Shown: piece after piece, positions 1 to 5,678 of the stretch
How the letters are laid out: every line of letters starts with the position of its first letter
Numbering within the stretch: position 1 is the first letter of the stretch
Assembly: GCA_950072225.1 (NCBI GenBank)
Contig: CATMOP010000047.1
Coordinates: 1 to 9,908 of the forward strand
DNA length: 9,908 nt
Reading direction: 5' to 3'
From: an uncultured Nitrospina sp.
Lineage (GTDB): Bacteria; Nitrospinota; Nitrospinia; Nitrospinales; VA-1
The notes under the pieces: model-generated
What the model was told of the DNA's origin: nothing
Seen by the model: only the letters and a program-made list of their open reading frames with translations
Database searches by the model: none
Translations under genes and position numbers: made by a program

Positions 1-66
1 AGGTTTTGCCCCTACATATAAGGGCATAGATGCATCCATAATAACACTATATGGAGTAGTTATGAC
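1..66 (-). other. Putative chimeric junction: DegT/DnrJ/EryC1/StrS-like codons joined in frame to atpA
   Basis: The last 21 visible codons of the atpA reading frame do not match the alpha subunit. They read ITTPYS, then [15 protein letters not shown]. In DegT/DnrJ/EryC1/StrS PLP-dependent sugar aminotransferases, a GDEVI-T-TP-[FY]-[ST] motif is followed at the same spacing by Y-x-GA-x-P. The switch falls at codons for KEGDEV (64-81), a hexapeptide that occurs in both families. By hand count the 66 bases are about 38% GC, against about 49% for the preceding 261 bases of atpA, and most third positions are A or T. The family match is from memory and covers only about 20 residues. An assembly chimera is the simplest explanation; a true rearrangement is possible. 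Confidence 0.6.
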
Positions 67-327
67 TTCATCGCCTTCTTTTATGTCATCGTCTCGACCA
101 AGCAGAACCGCCCCGACATTGTCTTCTTCAAGGTTCAAAACCATGCCAACGAGGCCACCGGGAAATTCCAAAAGTTCACCGGACATGGCATTTCCCAGGC
201 CGTAAATACGCGCGATTCCATCCCCTACCGAAATCACCCGACCGGTTTCCTTGAGCTCGATCCCTTCTTCAAAGCCTTCAATCTGCTTTTGAATCAAGGA
301 ACTGATTTCATCGGCTCGTAAATTCAC
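1..327 (-). CDS. atpA: ATP synthase F1 alpha subunit, N-terminal part, apparently chimeric at its left end
   Basis: This is the start of the alpha subunit of F1, which forms the catalytic hexamer with beta. The gene runs off the left edge and only 109 codons are visible. Residues 1-88 are the N-terminal helix and beta-barrel domain, with typical segments such as [20 protein letters not shown] and [16 protein letters not shown]. The start is a GTG at 327-325, directly after the atpH TAA stop. A GGAGG at 336-340, inside the end of atpH, sits 8 bases upstream, so translation is probably coupled. The near-invariant TGRI-x-EVPVG segment should follow about residue 88. Instead, residues 89-109 read like another protein family (see 1-66). 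The alpha identity of residues 1-88 is secure; the continuity of the gene is doubtful. Confidence 0.93.
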   Translation of the reverse strand, partial: MNLRADEISSLIQKQIEGFEEGIELKETGRVISVGDGIARIYGLGNAMSGELLEFPGGLVGMVLNLEEDNVGAVLLGRDDDIKEGDEVITTPYSVIMDASMPLYVGAKP

Positions 328-879
328 TTAGGCTACCTCCTCTTTTTCTATTGTTCGTTTCAACATCTCCAAGCGGTTGCGAATGGAATCATCTGCCACC
401 TGGTCCCCGATGCGCAACATAATGCCGCCAATCAGCGACTCATCCACCTCGGTGTCGATCAAAATGGTTTTCCCTAAAATCTTGTTCAGCGCGATTTTTA
501 AACGGTCAATGTTTTCATTGGTCAACGGATAGGCAGAAGTGACATGGACGCGTGCTCGGTTCAACCGACGGTCCACCGCCTTTTCAAAGTATTCGACAAT
601 TTTCTCCAAATACAGAATCTTGCCTCGCTCATTGAGCAAAACCAGCAAATTGGATACTTTGTCTCCTACCTGAAGCCGGCTGCATATCTCCTGAACTACG
701 GTTTTTTTCTTTTCCGTAGCTATGGAAGGGTGCTTAAAAAAACTCTCCAATTGTTTTTCGATTTTAAGGGCATCTCCAAAGGCCTGCAAACTTTCCAGAG
801 CCTTTTCCAGCGCACCCGTGTCCGCAATATTCCCGGACAACGCCTCAGCATATCTTTTTCCAATTTGATTTTCCAGCAT
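328..879 (-). CDS. atpH: ATP synthase F1 delta subunit
   Basis: This is the 183-residue delta subunit (OSCP homologue), which sits on top of the alpha/beta hexamer and ties it to the peripheral b stalk. The length is normal for the family. The N-terminal helical domain opens with QIGKRYAEALSG. The C-terminal domain carries the family hallmark LIGGIMLRIGDQVADDSIRN near residues 149-168. The ATG at 879-877 is preceded by a modest AGGG about 7 bases upstream. A 22-bp gap separates it from atpF, and its stop abuts the GTG of atpA, as expected for one polycistronic message. Nothing in the sequence looks damaged. Confidence 0.96.
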   Translation of the reverse strand: MLENQIGKRYAEALSGNIADTGALEKALESLQAFGDALKIEKQLESFFKHPSIATEKKKTVVQEICSRLQVGDKVSNLLVLLNERGKILYLEKIVEYFEKAVDRRLNRARVHVTSAYPLTNENIDRLKIALNKILGKTILIDTEVDESLIGGIMLRIGDQVADDSIRNRLEMLKRTIEKEEVA

Positions 880-901
880 GGTTCAGCCCTAATTTTAAAC
901 G

Positions 902-1423
902 TCAATTATTCTGACGTTTTTCCAGTTCCTCAATCACCTGCTCAATAGACTCTTCCACAAGCCTTTTTTTATCCGCGTCATCCAGAACCTTTTTCAGGAA
1001 CTTCTCTGTGGAGGCAATCGTCAATGCCGCGGTGTAACTGCGGATTTCCTGGAGTAACTTGTTGCGTGAGCTTTGAATTTCCTGCTCCGCATCTTTTTGA
1101 ATCTGCCGGACTTTTGCCTCGGTTTCCTGGAGGCTTTTCTCCTGAAGCTTCTTGCCCTCATCATGGGCCAACTGCAAAATCGTCTCGGCCTTGCCATGCG
1201 CGGCTTTTAGTGTTTCTTCCAGTTCTTTTTTAATCTCTTGCGCTTCTTCTTTCAGCTTCTCGGAGTTTTCAATATCACTGCGAATCTTTTTTTCACGTTC
1301 TTCCAGAGCTTCGAGAATAGGAGGAAAGGCAAATTTCTTAAGAATAAAAAACAAAAGTCCGAAGGAAATCAGCGACCAGAAAATCAGCGAGCCAAAAACA
1401 GAAACCTGTTCAAATTGAGGCAT
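902..1423 (-). CDS. atpF: ATP synthase Fo b subunit (peripheral stalk)
   Basis: This is the 173-residue b subunit, which dimerises to form the stator stalk between the membrane and F1. One N-terminal membrane helix (about residues 10-30, LIFWSLISFGLLFFILKKFA) is followed by FPPILEALEEREKKI and a long, charged, heptad-like helix rich in E, K and Q to the C-terminus. That is the classic b architecture. The ATG at 1423-1421 has a good AAGGA about 7 bases upstream. Only one b-type gene is present here; no second b' gene lies between atpE and atpH. The gene is separated from atpE by an unusually long, structured 152-bp spacer, while it lies only 22 bp from atpH. Confidence 0.96.
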   Translation of the reverse strand: MPQFEQVSVFGSLIFWSLISFGLLFFILKKFAFPPILEALEEREKKIRSDIENSEKLKEEAQEIKKELEETLKAAHGKAETILQLAHDEGKKLQEKSLQETEAKVRQIQKDAEQEIQSSRNKLLQEIRSYTAALTIASTEKFLKKVLDDADKKRLVEESIEQVIEELEKRQNN

Positions 1424-1575
1424 ATCCCATCCTTAATTAAAGTTCATCCAACAGGAAAGTGGCACCCAGCCACTCGGCGTGGGGCCAATGAGCAATGGCT
1501 CATCAAAGAGCCGAGAGAATGTTTGCCCACAAAATAAAGCCATTGCAATTTGCCAGCGGAGGCTCTCCGCCTCCT
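1424..1575 (-). other. Hairpin-rich atpE-atpF intercistronic spacer
   Basis: This 152-bp spacer interrupts an otherwise tight operon and contains no credible gene. It is dense in perfect inverted repeats: AGTGGC/GCCACT (1458-1463 with 1469-1474), ATGAGC/GCTCAT (1488-1493 with 1498-1503), GGCTC/GAGCC (1497-1501 with 1508-1512), GCAATGGCT/AGCCATTGC (1492-1500 with 1538-1546), and GCGGAG/CTCCGC just after the atpE stop (about 1555-1569). Some are mutually exclusive. None is followed by a U-run on the minus strand, so simple termination is not indicated. Inference: the region may be an mRNA processing or stabilising element that helps produce more c subunit than b subunit, or a decayed repeat element. 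Confidence 0.6.
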
Positions 1576-1797
1576 TTACGGCATAATGATAAAGGCAATA
1601 ACCAGAGCATACAGTGCAATTGCTTCTACCAGCGCGAAACCGATCCAGCAATATTTGGCAACCCGCGCCTCACAATTAGGCTGACGCCCAACGGTTTCGA
1701 TGGTTTTCGCAAAAATATAAGCGATCCCCAGGGCAGCACCAAAAAAACCAGCGGCACACAATCCCATTCCAATTAATGCAGCAGCTTCAGAACCCAT
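1576..1797 (-). CDS. atpE: ATP synthase Fo c subunit (rotor ring)
   Basis: This 73-residue hairpin protein has two membrane helices joined by the conserved R38-Q39-P40 loop. It oligomerises into the rotor ring. The ion-binding carboxylate in helix 2 is E58 (FALVEAIALY). The residue after it is Ala, and helix 1 lacks a Gln at the coupling-ion position, so protons rather than sodium are the likely coupling ion (inference). The helix-1 packing motif, usually GxGxGxGxG, reads G20-x-A22-x-G24-x-A26. Three cysteines (14, 42, 50) are unusual for so small a subunit. The ATG at 1797-1795 follows a strong GGAGG about 5 bases upstream, the best ribosome site in the operon, which fits the high copy number needed. 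Confidence 0.97.
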   Translation of the reverse strand: MGSEAAALIGMGLCAAGFFGAALGIAYIFAKTIETVGRQPNCEARVAKYCWIGFALVEAIALYALVIAFIIMP

Positions 1798-1831
1798 TCT
1801 TCCCTCCTACGAAAAGTTTGTGACAAAAAAA

Positions 1832-2563
1832 TTAATGTAACTTGACCACATCGCCAATGTAAACACAGGTCAGCGTTGTGAAAATATAAGCTTGAATAAA
1901 CGCAATGGCGATTTCCAATCCGTTAATGATTATTGTGAATCCAAAAGGCATCCAGCTCACCCACAGTGGCGATGTCATAGCAAGCCCGAACAGCACCGCA
2001 AGAATAGTATGCCCCGCCGTCATATTGGCGAACAACCGCACCGCCAGCGAGATAGGACGCGCCAGCATACTGACTATTTCAATGGGAATCATCAAAGGAA
2101 TCATAATTTTAGGAACCCCTGGCGGCACCAGAATTCCAAAAAAACCCATGCCGTGCTTGCTAAACCCAATCACCAGAGTCATGATAAAAATGCCGCAAGC
2201 AAAAGTTCCAGTCACCACCACCTGGCTGGTAATCGTGTAAGAGCCCGGCACCAGCCCGATCAGGTTGCAGGCCAGAATAAAGAGAAACAGGCTGGCAATG
2301 AACGGAACATATTTTTTGCCCTCTTCTTTCCCGATAAACTCAAAGACCAAATTGCGTATGAATTCCAGGGCAATTTCCAGAATGCTCTGCAGTTTTCCAG
2401 GTATGGGAGAAATGCCCCGGCTCACCACAAGCATGAAAGCTCCGACAATGATGGCCAAACCCACCCACATCGCCACCACGGCATTGTTGATAGAAAGGTC
2501 CAGCCCCCCTATATGAATAGGAATAAGGGTATGAACTTCAAAATGATGTAACGGGCTTTCCAT
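1832..2563 (-). CDS. atpB: ATP synthase Fo a subunit (proton channel)
   Basis: This is the 243-residue a subunit, the static membrane protein that holds the two proton half-channels against the c ring. The essential arginine is R176 in ISLAVRLFANMTAGH, matching E. coli R210. The C-terminal helix (LEIAIAFIQAYIFTTLTCVYI, 216-236) carries E217 and Q224, the equivalents of polar residues in the channel. The N-terminus (MESPLHHFEVH) and the conserved PFIASLFLFILACNLIGLVPG segment are typical. Several hydrophobic stretches fit the expected five to six membrane segments. The gene lies 19 bp after atpZ and 34 bp before atpE. The ribosome site before the ATG at 2563-2561 is weak, so it may depend on translation of the upstream gene. 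Confidence 0.97.
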   Translation of the reverse strand: MESPLHHFEVHTLIPIHIGGLDLSINNAVVAMWVGLAIIVGAFMLVVSRGISPIPGKLQSILEIALEFIRNLVFEFIGKEEGKKYVPFIASLFLFILACNLIGLVPGSYTITSQVVVTGTFACGIFIMTLVIGFSKHGMGFFGILVPPGVPKIMIPLMIPIEIVSMLARPISLAVRLFANMTAGHTILAVLFGLAMTSPLWVSWMPFGFTIIINGLEIAIAFIQAYIFTTLTCVYIGDVVKLH

Positions 2564-2582
2564 AATTTAAATCTGATCCAAG

Positions 2583-2819
2583 TCAAGAATTATTATTGTC
2601 ATCGTCTTCCATATCCAACAACATCGCCGTCCGATAAACGTTCAAACACCCTGCGGCCCCTCCCACTATAACCCCGACCGCTAAACCCCAAGGCCGCGTG
2701 TCGAAAAATCGATCCACGCCATGACCCAGTAAAGCACCTATTAACGTGGCTACCGTCAGTTCAGTTCCCAATCTGAACGCTATCTGCATACCTTGACGGA
2801 GGCCGTTGTTTTTACTCAT
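2583..2819 (-). CDS. atpZ: AtpZ/AtpI-family small membrane protein of the ATP synthase operon
   Basis: This protein of about 78 residues has two membrane segments: GTELTVATLIGALLGHGVDR and, after a short RPW turn, GLAVGVIVGGAAGCLNVYR. It ends in an acidic, Asn-rich tail (MEDDDNNNS). This is the pattern of the AtpZ/ATPase_gene1 family, encoded at the head of many bacterial ATP synthase operons. It is associated with Fo assembly and has been proposed to act in Mg2+/Ca2+ transport with AtpI. The larger AtpI protein, often encoded between atpZ and atpB, is absent. The ATG at 2819-2817 is chosen; a TTG one codon upstream (2822-2820) is an alternative. Neither has a clear Shine-Dalgarno site. Confidence 0.82.
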   Translation of the reverse strand: MSKNNGLRQGMQIAFRLGTELTVATLIGALLGHGVDRFFDTRPWGLAVGVIVGGAAGCLNVYRTAMLLDMEDDDNNNS

Positions 2820-2863
2820 CAAATTAATACTTGGGAGGAATTGACTAGCAGGAAATCGGGCCC

Positions 2864-2892
2864 ATAATACCTCAACGTTTTGAGGTTGTCCA
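2864..2892 (-). promoter_or_regulatory. Candidate sigma70-type promoter of the atp operon with palindromic spacer
   Basis: On the minus strand, TGGACA (2892-2887) and TATTAT (2869-2864) are separated by exactly 17 bp. Each matches its consensus hexamer at five of six bases. A run of nine T (2900-2892) just upstream of the -35 resembles an UP element. The -10 is followed by GGGCCCG, a GC-rich discriminator of the kind seen at growth-rate-controlled promoters. The predicted start is near 2857, giving a leader of about 38 nt before atpZ. The spacer contains a perfect 7-bp inverted repeat (see 2869-2886). Confidence 0.6.
2869..2886. promoter_or_regulatory. Operator-like inverted repeat between -35 and -10 of the atp promoter
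   Basis: ACCTCAA (2869-2875) and TTGAGGT (2880-2886) are perfect inverted arms around CGTT. The repeat fills the spacer of the candidate atp promoter. A dimeric repressor, or a MerR-type activator that binds between -35 and -10, could use such a site. It is not followed by a U-run in either direction, so it is unlikely to be a terminator. The regulator, if any, cannot be named from this window. Confidence 0.4.
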
Positions 2893-3068
2893 AAAAAAAA
2901 TTCCGCGGCTTAACCCGCTCAAATACTTGAAAATATGGTCTAAATACCAGCAACCTGAGCATTAATCCGGGAACAGGGTGATTCTCTCATGGGGCCAACA
3001 CCCATAAAGGCCTTTAAAAGACCTCCTCTTCACACCTGAAATTCAACAAATTTTAAAGGGTTCTATAG

Positions 3069-3395
3069 TTAATAAGGAAGGGAACCATATTCAAGCTCAT
3101 AAGCCTCAATTGGAATCATATCAATAGCATCCCAAGGGCAACCTTCTAAGAAAGTATCCATGGGGCCTTTGCTGATACACTTTTTACAACCAATGCACAA
3201 TAAAGGGTCTACATAGACAAGATTAAAAGCCGGAGCATGCTCGTTTTCCACCTCAAACATACAATTGTCGACCGGGCACTCGGTAATGCAGATAGGTGAG
3301 CCAGCGCAACCGGTACAGGCCTCGTTGATAACGGCCATTAATTTAGGTTTTCGTTTTCTCTGTACGTTACGCTTGGCTTTTTCTTTGGTGGCCAT
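3069..3395 (-). CDS. Small ferredoxin-like protein with two [4Fe-4S] motifs and a basic N-terminus
   Basis: This 108-residue soluble electron carrier is probably cytoplasmic. Its first motif is C27-x2-C30-x5-C36-x3-C40-P and its second is C67-x2-C70-x2-C73-x12-C86-P. Compared with the classical CxxCxxCxxxCP pair, the first motif has 3 extra residues between the second and third cysteines, and the second has 9 extra before its last cysteine. A ninth cysteine (C45) is also present. The first 18 residues are strongly basic (7 Lys and 3 Arg), unlike ordinary acidic ferredoxins, which suggests an acidic partner or nucleic acid contact (inference). The ATG at 3395-3393 has AGGA about 8 bases upstream. 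The gene has its own promoter and no partner oxidoreductase alongside, so the electron partner is unknown. Confidence 0.85.
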   Translation of the reverse strand: MATKEKAKRNVQRKRKPKLMAVINEACTGCAGSPICITECPVDNCMFEVENEHAPAFNLVYVDPLLCIGCKKCISKGPMDTFLEGCPWDAIDMIPIEAYELEYGSLPY

Positions 3396-3458
3396 GAATC
3401 TATCCTATTACAAATCAGTTTAACGATGCTTTCCCGTAATTGTAGCAAAATCGGAGGG

Positions 3459-3488
3459 ATTATAACCACAAACGACCCTTTATTTCAA
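3459..3488 (-). promoter_or_regulatory. Sigma70-type promoter of the ferredoxin gene
   Basis: On the minus strand, TTGAAA (3488-3483) and a perfect TATAAT (3464-3459) are 18 bp apart, pointing towards the ferredoxin gene. The predicted start is near 3452, leaving a leader of about 57 nt. A second possible -10 with the extended TGn form, TGC-TACAAT (TACAAT at 3444-3439), lies further downstream and may be an alternative start. No operator-like repeat is obvious. Confidence 0.7.
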
Positions 3489-3597
3489 TGTTTGTCGGGA
3501 TAAAGTATTAAAAAAAGTAAACAGCGATACCTCCACCGCATCTATTAACAAGCTACTCATTATCTAAATAAAACGGTTGGCCTAAGACCCTTTTTGA

Positions 3598-3626
3598 TTT
3601 ACACCCGCGAGCCCCTGTATTAAGAT
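3598..3626 (+). promoter_or_regulatory. Weak promoter candidate for the holB operon
   Basis: TTTACA (3598-3603; five of six to the -35 consensus) and TAAGAT (3621-3626; four of six to the -10 consensus) are 17 bp apart. A start near 3633 would give a leader of about 150 nt that includes all the hairpins at 3639-3712. The -10 is poor, and other starts closer to holB cannot be excluded. Confidence 0.35.
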
Positions 3627-3638
3627 AAGACATGAGTG

Positions 3639-3712
3639 GATTCGGGATAAGCTCAACTCTCTTAAGGAGTTGTGGCTACTCCTCTGCCCTTCCTTAACCA
3701 GGCCGTAATCCG
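3639..3712 (+). ncRNA. Candidate structured leader RNA upstream of holB
   Basis: Several perfect stems overlap here. CAACTC (3654-3659) pairs with GAGTTG (3667-3672). AGGAGT (3665-3670) pairs with ACTCCT (3678-3683). TTAAGGA (3662-3668) pairs with TCCTTAA (3691-3697). The first stem excludes the other two because they share bases, as in attenuators and riboswitches. An outer stem, GGATTCGG near 3639 with CCGTAATCC near 3704-3712 (one bulged base), could close the domain. I recognise no known riboswitch consensus, and there is no U-run terminator after it. The call is structural inference only. Confidence 0.35.
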
Positions 3713-3784
3713 GAACATTTTAACAAAATAAACCTTCCCTGTATCTTCGGTGTTGGAAGAATAGGTGAGTCAAATGTTTATACC

Positions 3785-4801
3785 ATGTCATTCAAATCAA
3801 TTCTGGGCCAGTCACAGCCTAAAAAAATACTGACAAACGCTCTCCAAAACAGCAGTATCGCACACGCCTACCTGTTTTATGGGCAGGAAAGTATCGGGAA
3901 AAAAAAGCTAGCCATTGCCCTGGCCAAAGCTCTCAATTGTAAAGGGCCTGACCCACTGGATGCCTGTGATGAATGCGAATCCTGCCTGAAAATTGAGCGT
4001 GGTGTCCATCCTGATTTTTTCTTTATCGAACCAACAAGCACCCCAAAATCCCGGGAATTGGCCATTAGGATTGAAACGGTTCGTGACCTGCAAAAAAAAC
4101 TGGCCTACCTACCCTATGAGGGAAAAACAAAAGTCGTGGTGATCGATTCTGCTGATCTTTTGAATCACCATGCCGCGAGCGCCTTTTTAAAGACACTGGA
4201 AGAACCTCCCAGCTCCACCGTGCTGATATTGATCTCTTCCAATCCTCATAGATTATTGCCGACCCTTCTTTCAAGGTGTCAAGGGATACCGTTTCACCGT
4301 CTATCTTCTTCAGATATCAGGAAAATCATTCAATCTAAGCTTCAGGAGGCGGGCGAGTCGTTGACAGAATTAGAACTTGATTTTCACGCCCAACGGTCAC
4401 AGGGAAGTGTGGACCGGGCATTGGCGGAGAACTTCACGGAAATGGAAGTTTTAAGAGAACAACTGCTGGAAATTTTGGAAAAAGTGTCTTTCGACCGCAT
4501 GGATATCGTATTTTCCTTTGCGAAAACCTGGGCAAGACAGACCGAACAGCTTCAATCGATGTTAAACGAATTTTTAGTTTTGATTCGCGACCTGGCCCTC
4601 TATCGTTCCGGTTGCGGTCAATCAGATATCCAAAACAGGAATTTATCGGCTAAAATGATACTGGTAGCGCAAACCCGCAGTCTGAAAGCTTGGCTGGATC
4701 GATTCACCGCCGTCCGCAATACCCAGACCGCTTTGTCCGGCAACGCCAATGCCCAGCTGTTTCTGGAAAACATGCTTATCGAATTTTGTGAGGTTGCATA
4801 G
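3785..4801 (+). CDS. holB: DNA polymerase III delta' subunit (clamp loader)
   Basis: This 338-residue AAA+ clamp-loader subunit helps load the beta sliding clamp at primed sites. Residues 1-30 (SILGQSQPKKIL, IAHAYLF) match the start of the family. The P-loop region G33-QESIG-K39-KK lacks the Ser/Thr that normally follows GK, as is common in delta', whose role is structural rather than ATP-hydrolysing. The zinc module cysteines are C52, C61, C64 and C67. The Walker B-like VVVIDSAD (117-124), LKTLEEPP (135-142) and SRC (163-165) follow. The C-terminal third is the less conserved helical collar region. The ATG at 3785 has no good Shine-Dalgarno: GGTGAG lies about 15 bases upstream. It heads an operon with ricT, 5 bp downstream. 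Confidence 0.93.
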   Translation: MSFKSILGQSQPKKILTNALQNSSIAHAYLFYGQESIGKKKLAIALAKALNCKGPDPLDACDECESCLKIERGVHPDFFFIEPTSTPKSRELAIRIETVRDLQKKLAYLPYEGKTKVVVIDSADLLNHHAASAFLKTLEEPPSSTVLILISSNPHRLLPTLLSRCQGIPFHRLSSSDIRKIIQSKLQEAGESLTELELDFHAQRSQGSVDRALAENFTEMEVLREQLLEILEKVSFDRMDIVFSFAKTWARQTEQLQSMLNEFLVLIRDLALYRSGCGQSDIQNRNLSAKMILVAQTRSLKAWLDRFTAVRNTQTALSGNANAQLFLENMLIEFCEVA

Positions 4802-4806
4802 AATTT

Positions 4807-5655
4807 ATGAATACCGCTGTTAAAGAATGTCCCCCTACTGCCAAGCAGCCGCCCAAGTTTCTTATCGGAGTGCGAATCCTGGTCCAGGTTAAATCGGAAC
4901 TTTATAATCCGGGAGACTTTAAGCTAAAAGTAGGGATGACAGTAATGGTCAACACCCAGCAGGGATTAAAAATGGGTGTGGTGGCCTCAAACAAGATTCC
5001 CAATTTTCGCCAAGACACCACCTTCAACCGGGTATTACGCATCGCCAATGACAATGATTTCCAGGCGGAAAACCGGCGGCATCAGGTTGAGAAAAAGGCT
5101 AAAACTTTGTGCAGTGGAAAGATAATAGAGCTGAAACTGCCGATGAACCTGAGTCGGGTGGTGCATCAGCCGCATATGAACAAGACGATTTTTTTCTTCA
5201 CCGCCGAAGGTCGAGTGGACTTCCGCCAATTGATCCGTGATCTTGCTTCCAACCTGCACCATCGCATTGAGATGAAGCAGGTCGGGGTGCGTGACGAGGC
5301 CAAGGTCATAGGAGGTTATGGAGTGTGCGGGGAAACGCTTTGCTGTTCCACCTGGCTGCCAGACTTTACACCGGTGACCATAAAAATGGCCAAAACCCAG
5401 GGGATGGCGCTCAATCCCAGTAGAATTTCCGGCGTATGCGGACGGCTCATGTGTTGCCTGCAATATGAGCATGACAACTACAAAGCCCTTATCAAGAACC
5501 TGCCCAGAATAAACAGCCCGATTCAAACTCCGGAAGGCCCAGGCCGGGTCCTTAAAAATGAAATTCTGGAACAACGTGTCGTGGTTTTGTTGGAAGATGA
5601 AAGTATAATGACCTATCATCTGGACGAACTGCCAAAATCCCAAAATTCTCAATAA
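4807..5655 (+). CDS. ricT: PSP1-domain regulatory Fe-S protein RicT (YaaT-like)
   Basis: This 282-residue PSP1 protein is homologous to B. subtilis RicT/YaaT. There, with RicA and RicF, it forms an Fe-S complex that stimulates RNase Y mRNA processing and affects phosphorelay-controlled development. The conserved cysteine pattern is present: C174 and C179-C180 in GVCGETLCCSTWLPDF, and C211 and C216-C217 in ISGVCGRLMCCLQYE. The segment between them (FTPVTIKMAKTQGMALNPS) is also typical. The N-terminal part is the PSP1 core (FKLKVGMTVMVNTQQG). No ricA or ricF gene is visible in the window, so the partners and the RNA role are unproven here. It starts 5 bp after holB; the ribosome site is weak, with GAGG about 13 bases upstream, so coupling is likely. 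Confidence 0.92.
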   Translation: MNTAVKECPPTAKQPPKFLIGVRILVQVKSELYNPGDFKLKVGMTVMVNTQQGLKMGVVASNKIPNFRQDTTFNRVLRIANDNDFQAENRRHQVEKKAKTLCSGKIIELKLPMNLSRVVHQPHMNKTIFFFTAEGRVDFRQLIRDLASNLHHRIEMKQVGVRDEAKVIGGYGVCGETLCCSTWLPDFTPVTIKMAKTQGMALNPSRISGVCGRLMCCLQYEHDNYKALIKNLPRINSPIQTPEGPGRVLKNEILEQRVVVLLEDESIMTYHLDELPKSQNSQ

Positions 5656-5678
5656 CCCTGAAGCTGAAAAACCATTCC

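Larger units (their letters stand above)
2820..3068. other. Intergenic region between ferredoxin gene and atp operon
   Basis: This 249-bp region has no credible gene. Besides the atp promoter, it holds a weak terminator-like stem for the ferredoxin transcript: on the minus strand, AGGTCTT (3024-3018) can pair with AAGGCCT (3014-3008), with one G-U pair and a 3-base loop, followed by only a short U-run. The same bases overlap the perfect palindrome TAAAGGCCTTTA (3005-3016). A 21-codon minus-strand reading frame starting near 3004 is too short and featureless to call. Confidence 0.45.
3396..3784. other. Divergent intergenic region between ferredoxin gene and holB
   Basis: This 389-bp region lacks a convincing gene. 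Its left part is AT-rich and carries the ferredoxin promoter. Its right part (about 3598-3712) contains a weaker rightward promoter candidate and a hairpin-rich segment upstream of holB. A 21-codon plus-strand frame (ATG 3632, stop 3695-3697) coincides with the hairpins and is rich in serine, but it has no ribosome site and is not called as a gene. Confidence 0.6.

Noticed and set aside
544..948. Plus-strand open frame of 134 codons opposite atpH
   Set aside because: It is the antisense of a confidently identified delta subunit and has no recognisable domain or ribosome site.
1433..1651. Minus-strand frame of 72 codons through the atpE-atpF spacer
   Set aside because: It overlaps the end of atpE in another frame, begins without a ribosome site and crosses the hairpins; it is better explained as non-coding.
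1576..1797. Sodium-driven c ring
   Set aside because: The Gln in helix 1 and the Ser/Thr after the carboxylate that bind Na+ are absent; E58 is followed by Ala, so proton coupling is more likely.
1892..2551. Plus-strand open frame of 219 codons opposite atpB
   Set aside because: It mirrors the a-subunit gene and is His, Arg and Asn-rich low-complexity protein typical of an antisense shadow; no family features are seen.
3632..3697. Short plus-strand frame of 21 codons as a leader peptide gene
   Set aside because: There is no Shine-Dalgarno site and no run of one regulatory amino acid; it is kept only as a note in the leader RNA finding.
3785..4801. holB damaged in its P-loop (GKKK with no Ser/Thr after GK)
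   Set aside because: Degenerate P-loops are normal in the delta' subunit, which need not hydrolyse ATP; the rest of the protein is intact.
5035..5652. Minus-strand open frame of 205 codons opposite ricT
   Set aside because: It lies entirely within the well-supported RicT coding sequence on the other strand and shows no motif.
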